Assembly (NCBI GenBank): GCA_041648505.1
Contig: JBAZOY010000020.1
Location: 1 to 37,846 of the forward strand
DNA length: 37,846 bases
Direction of reading: 5' to 3'
From: JBAZOY01 sp041648505
Lineage (GTDB): Bacteria; Desulfobacterota; Syntrophia; Syntrophales; CG2-30-49-12
A model generated the notes under the pieces. It saw nothing but the letters and a program-made list of their open reading frames with translations. It was not told the origin of the DNA and searched no databases. Below, one piece after another: positions 34,654 through 37,846 of the stretch. Each line of letters begins with the position of its first letter. The stretch's first letter is position 1. A program made the position numbers and the translations under genes.

Positions 34654-35499
34654 TCACATGGGTAGCCGACAGATTCGGTCGTAGTTTTCAATACAGGTGG
34701 CCCGCTCTTTGTCAACGAACTCACCCAGTACCACTTTTTTGCTGAAATCGATTGCCAGGTCGGAGGGGTCGGCATTGTTACGGATAATGGTCTGCTCGCG
34801 GTAGAGTTTAAGTGTCTGCAGGGGATTTTCACGGTTGCGCCGGCCGTAATTCACCGGACAAGGCCCCAGTACTTCAACAAAGGAGAACCCGCTTTTCGAA
34901 ATAGCCTTTTGAATGCACTCGGTCAGCTCACGGGTATGTAAAATGGTCCAGCGGGCCACGTAGATGGCGCCCGAGGCCCACGCCAACAGTGGTAAATTAA
35001 AGGGTTCTTCGGGATTTCCAGCCGGTGTTGTGGTAGTACGTGCAAGAAACGGCGTCGTGGCTGCTACCTGGCCCCCCGTCATGCCGTAGTTAAGATTGTT
35101 AAGGCAGATCACAGTAAGGTCCATATTGCGCCGTGCGGCATGAATGAAATGATTGCCGCCAATGGCGAAAAGATCGCCATCGCCGCTGAACACGATTACA
35201 TCGAGCTCCGGATTGCCCAGCTTTAATCCGGTGGCAAAGGGGATAGCCCGACCGTGGGTGGTGTGAAAGGAGTCGAGTTTCACATATCCGGCGGCGCGAC
35301 CGGAACAGCCGATGCCCGACACCATGCACATCTTTTTAAGGTCATGGCCGGTGGCCTTCATGGCCGTCAAGCAGGCCGCAAAGGCAGTGCCGATACCGCA
35401 TCCCGGGCACCAGATGTGCGGAATACGGTCGGACCGAATCAAATCCTCCAAAGGGTGATCATGATTTTTGACAGTGGCGGATTGATCTGTAGCTTGCAT
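34654..35499 (-). CDS. korB: 2-oxoacid:ferredoxin oxidoreductase beta subunit (thiamine-diphosphate binding)
   Basis: The 281-residue protein has IWCPGCGIGTA, SGIGCSGRAAGYV, TTHGRAIPFATGLKLGNP and the thiamine-diphosphate motif GDGDLFAIGGNHFIHAARRN through NNLNYGMTGGQ. These are typical of KorB-type beta subunits, which bind TPP and a 4Fe-4S cluster. The start ATG shares one base with the korA stop (TAATG), a sign of translational coupling. The 2-oxoglutarate preference is inferred from resemblance to Kor and from the gene order, not from residues that prove specificity. Confidence 0.88.
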   Translation of the reverse strand: MQATDQSATVKNHDHPLEDLIRSDRIPHIWCPGCGIGTAFAACLTAMKATGHDLKKMCMVSGIGCSGRAAGYVKLDSFHTTHGRAIPFATGLKLGNPELDVIVFSGDGDLFAIGGNHFIHAARRNMDLTVICLNNLNYGMTGGQVAATTPFLARTTTTPAGNPEEPFNLPLLAWASGAIYVARWTILHTRELTECIQKAISKSGFSFVEVLGPCPVNYGRRNRENPLQTLKLYREQTIIRNNADPSDLAIDFSKKVVLGEFVDKERATCIENYDRICRLPM

Positions 35500-36644
35500 T
35501 AGAAAACCTCCTTCAGTGTGGCAATCACTTGGTCGGGGGAAATAATTGCACCGCCGGAGTGACCCACCAGGTGACAGGGCACTTTGCCGGCCGCGGCGCG
35601 CAAGACCTCCAGATGGATCTGCCCCAGGTTGATCTCTACGGTTATGAATCCTTTAACCCGTTCGGCCAGAGCCTGAATCTGTGCTTGGGCAAAAGGCCAG
35701 ACGGTAATCAGGCGTAAAAAACCTACTTTCAAACCCATGGCGCGAGCTTGATGCATGGCCGCCATACTGGTACGGGCCGAGATGCCGTAGGAAACCAGAA
35801 CTATTTCGGCATCATTGAGCTGGTGTTCTTCGGTCGTGATGATATCATCCAGATTATCCAAAATCTTGCGCTTCAAACGCGTCATCATTTCCTGCTGGGC
35901 TTCCACGGACATGACAGGGTACCCCTTTTCATCGTGGGTCAAACCGGTCACATGGATGTTGTAGCCTTCACCGGCCGCCGGCATTGGTGCCACGCCGTTT
36001 TCACCCGGCTTGTACAATAGAAAGCGGTCCTTACGGCCTTGTGGCTTGGGGCGCCACTCAATCTCGATCTGGTTGGCAGGAGGAATGATCACCTTTTCGC
36101 TCATGTGGCCGATTATCTCGTCGGTCATGATAAAGACCGGTGTACGGTAGCGTTCGCTCAGATTAAAGGCTGTGATGGTCTGGAAAAAAATCTCCTGGGC
36201 CGACGCCGGCGCGAGGGCAATGATCTCGTAATCGCCATGGGATCCCCATCGTGCCTGCATCATATCGCCCTGGGCGCCCATGGTAGGAAGACCGGTGGAG
36301 GGCCCGGCACGCTGGACATTGACCACCACACAAGGGGTTTCGGTACACACCCCCAGTCCTACATTTTCCATCATCAAGCTGAAGCCCGGACCCGACGTTG
36401 CGGTCATGCTCTTACGTCCTGCCCAGGAGGCGCCAAGGACAGAGGCTATAGCCGCGATTTCATCTTCCATTTGAATGAAGGTGCCGCCCACCTCCGGCAA
36501 CCTTGCAGACATGTGTTCGGCGATCTCCGTTGCGGGCGTAATGGGGTAGCCTCCAAAAAAGAGGCACCCGGCGGCCAAGGCACCTTCGGCACAGGCCTCA
36601 TCACCCGTCATGTAATGCTTTCCTGTAAGAACAGCTGGTTTCAT
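35499..36644 (-). CDS. korA: 2-oxoacid:ferredoxin oxidoreductase alpha subunit
   Basis: The 381-residue protein has GNxA-like MTGDEACAEGALAAGCLFFGGYPITPATEIAEHM, then EDEIAAIASVLGASWAGRKSMTATSGPGFSLM and VNVQRAGPSTGLPT, all typical of KorA/PorA alpha subunits. It contributes the pyrimidine-binding half of the active site with KorB. The C-terminal part (SYGISARTSMAAMHQARAMGLKVGFLRLITVWPF) is also family-like. It is separated from korD by an unusually long spacer (262 bases) for genes of one complex. Confidence 0.88.
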   Translation of the reverse strand: MKPAVLTGKHYMTGDEACAEGALAAGCLFFGGYPITPATEIAEHMSARLPEVGGTFIQMEDEIAAIASVLGASWAGRKSMTATSGPGFSLMMENVGLGVCTETPCVVVNVQRAGPSTGLPTMGAQGDMMQARWGSHGDYEIIALAPASAQEIFFQTITAFNLSERYRTPVFIMTDEIIGHMSEKVIIPPANQIEIEWRPKPQGRKDRFLLYKPGENGVAPMPAAGEGYNIHVTGLTHDEKGYPVMSVEAQQEMMTRLKRKILDNLDDIITTEEHQLNDAEIVLVSYGISARTSMAAMHQARAMGLKVGFLRLITVWPFAQAQIQALAERVKGFITVEINLGQIHLEVLRAAAGKVPCHLVGHSGGAIISPDQVIATLKEVF

Positions 36645-36906
36645 ATTATTCTCATAGTTTATAGTTGACGATGTCTAATTCAATAAGTTAATAAAAGGTT
36701 TTGGCTCCCTAAGCATTCTTACTCGTAAATTCAATGGCATCTTACTGCCCCGTTCAATTAAACGCAGAGGTCGTAGAGAATGCAAAGAATGTAATAGTAT
36801 TAATGAGTTACCTCTGCACTTGCTATGAACTATGTGGCGAAAATTGAACTTTTTAAACTCAACAAGTGTTGAGTTTGTCTGCGCCCAAAGCTTTCAGGAT
36901 ACGCAA
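36645..36906. other. korD-korA spacer with two inverted repeats
   Basis: This 262-base gap holds a perfect palindrome with 10-bp arms, AAACTCAACA (36855-36864) and TGTTGAGTTT (36867-36876), just downstream of korD. It also holds an 8-bp inverted repeat, GCAGAGGT (36764-36771) and ACCTCTGC (36810-36817). Neither is followed by a T-run on the minus strand, so they are not typical terminators. The segment may be an inserted repeat or may adjust korD versus korABC expression. Confidence 0.55.
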
Positions 36907-37179
36907 CTAATCGGTTTGCTGCTTAGGTATTTCAACGGAATAGATCGCAAACTCCGGGCAAATAATTTCACAATAACGACAATTTACGCACCCCTCCGGC
37001 CGAAGGATTTCTGGCGGGTGATATCCTAGTTTGTTGAAGCGGGCGGAAAACGCCAATATATTCCGGGGGCAAAACTCAATACAATAGCCGCAACCTTTAC
37101 AGCGGTCTTCAATAATGTGAACCATACCCTGCGAAACGTTAATTGCTTCTGCATCAAACGGCACGCGCCAGAATTCCAT
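36907..37179 (-). CDS. korD: Dicluster 4Fe-4S ferredoxin subunit of 2-oxoacid oxidoreductase
   Basis: The 90-residue protein has two 4Fe-4S motifs, CKGCGYCIEFCPRNIL and CVNCRYCEIICPEFAI, in the arrangement of KorD/PorD delta subunits. It carries electrons from the TPP site to soluble ferredoxin or, here, perhaps to the Hdr proteins encoded downstream. It is the first gene of the unit; GGGGAG lies before its ATG and a good sigma-70-type promoter upstream. Confidence 0.85.
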   Translation of the reverse strand: MEFWRVPFDAEAINVSQGMVHIIEDRCKGCGYCIEFCPRNILAFSARFNKLGYHPPEILRPEGCVNCRYCEIICPEFAIYSVEIPKQQTD

Positions 37180-37251
37180 ATCCTACTCCCCGTGTCGGCG
37201 ACATATTAGTTGATTAAACAATGTTTTGTTGTTGGTACGAGATTAATGTTT

Positions 37252-37281
37252 ATTAAAATACGATTTTGGAGCAGATGTCAA
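37252..37281 (-). promoter_or_regulatory. Sigma-70-type promoter for the kor-hdr operon
   Basis: On the minus strand TTGACA (37281-37276) is followed after 18 bp by TTTAAT (37257-37252). Transcription would begin near 37245, giving a leader of about 66 bases before korD. It is the only clear promoter seen upstream of the nine-gene unit. Confidence 0.55.
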
Positions 37282-37846
37282 GATATTTTAACGGCTACCA
37301 TTGGATACTTTTGGGAGCCCCCCTTACTTTTAAGCACTGATACTTAAAAATCGTTACAAGATATTAAAAGGTAGTCTGAAATCTATTAGATAGATAAAGT
37401 TTTAAACTACGGGATATATAAAACAGACGAAAAGGGACAGAATAACCTTCTTCTCGTGTTCTAGTTGTAAGTCTTGGATCAGGTAACCCGCAATGCTGAT
37501 GGATCTTGATTAAGAGATAGTGGACTTTTTTATGGCAGAGTGTTGTTTTGTGACCCTTTCTTAAATAACTGTTTTGTGATCTTATATGGGAAATGGTTAA
37601 CAAATAATGCCTTTTTCTGAAGAACCTGTAATACTAATTTGCGGTTATACATACATTAACAATTCAGACGGAGCTTGTTAACAGAATATTTTTTTCTTGT
37701 TTTTTCCCAAGGTGGCTGGGGCGGTAACAGATAATCTGATCAACGGAATTGCACTGCGGGCTGTGTGGGGCTGTTGAAAAAGCCCTGTTCCAATTATGCT
37801 GCGATATAAAAACTTCTTACTGAAAAAGGATATTTTGTCCCAAAAC
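37282..37846. other. Gene-free terminal region
   Basis: I see no supported gene in this A/T-rich stretch; the one ORF of moderate length on the minus strand (37364-37603) has no recognisable features. A possible IS end lies near the right edge (separate entry). Confidence 0.5.
37768..37785. mobile_element. Possible insertion-sequence terminus
   Basis: GGGCTGTTGAAAAAGCCC contains a GGGCT/AGCCC dyad. The GGGCTGTTGAAAAAG motif is characteristic, from memory, of terminal inverted repeats of some IS1182/IS5-type elements. If so, an insertion sequence extends beyond the right edge of the window. No transposase reading frame is visible in the 61 bases that remain. Confidence 0.35.

Noticed and set aside
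36039..36668. A 209-codon plus-strand frame
   Set aside because: It is antisense to korA, with no motifs of its own.
37364..37603. A 79-codon minus-strand frame in the terminal spacer
   Set aside because: No ribosome-binding site, no family features and A/T-rich non-coding appearance.

Overview
The window most resembles the chromosome of an anaerobic Desulfobacterota (deltaproteobacterial) lineage, possibly a syntroph or sulfate-reducer relative. The evidence is a long minus-strand cluster of HdrA/HdrBC/MvhD-type electron-bifurcation genes joined to a KorDABC-type 2-oxoacid:ferredoxin oxidoreductase, an HdrA that appears to be a selenoprotein, multidomain c-di-GMP signalling proteins, and dispersed REP/MITE-like repeats. 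The taxonomic assignment is inference; there is no rRNA or other marker gene here.

Layout. (1) 1-6441 (+) is an accessory island: the 3' end of a RAYT-type transposase with short repeats behind it, an HD-GYP protein, then a wHTH-nucleotidyltransferase/HEPN pair directly upstream of a 1111-residue PLD-SF2 helicase. The pair is flanked by a 73-bp direct duplication of the helicase 5' end and is preceded by a near-perfect nested palindrome. This looks like a toxin-antitoxin-like cassette inserted in front of a probable defence helicase. (2) 6442-8977 holds a relic-bearing spacer, an ECF sigma/anti-sigma pair, and a Spy/CpxP-like periplasmic chaperone. Sigma and chaperone genes share an identical candidate ECF promoter. 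A terminator and a 111-bp inverted-repeat-bounded element follow. (3) 9188-13592 (+) is a TolC-MacA-MacB tripartite efflux operon. (4) 13821-15518 (+) is a glucose-6-phosphate isomerase. (5) 15649-23329 (-) is a signalling operon: TonB-dependent receptor, YfiR-like periplasmic protein, CHASE8-like hybrid histidine kinase with HPt, and a REC-PAS-GGDEF-EAL response regulator. (6) 24037-25302 (+) is an M23 peptidase with a good sigma-70-type promoter. (7) 25435-37179 (-) is korDABC, an HdrA/GltD-like fusion, an MvhD-HdrC-HdrB fusion, a 30-residue small ORF, a selenocysteine HdrA-MvhD fusion, and a nitronate monooxygenase-like flavoprotein. (8) 37180-37846 holds the kor promoter and, near the window edge, what looks like the end of an insertion sequence.

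How the parts may work together. The kor/hdr cluster reads as one transcription unit in which a 2-oxoacid:ferredoxin oxidoreductase supplies or consumes low-potential ferredoxin. The Hdr/GltD-like flavoproteins would split or join electrons among ferredoxin, NAD(P)H and a disulfide-like acceptor. No hydrogenase or formate dehydrogenase subunit is present locally. The central gene of this cluster is interrupted by an in-frame TGA followed by a SECIS-like hairpin, so automatic gene calling would split it in two.
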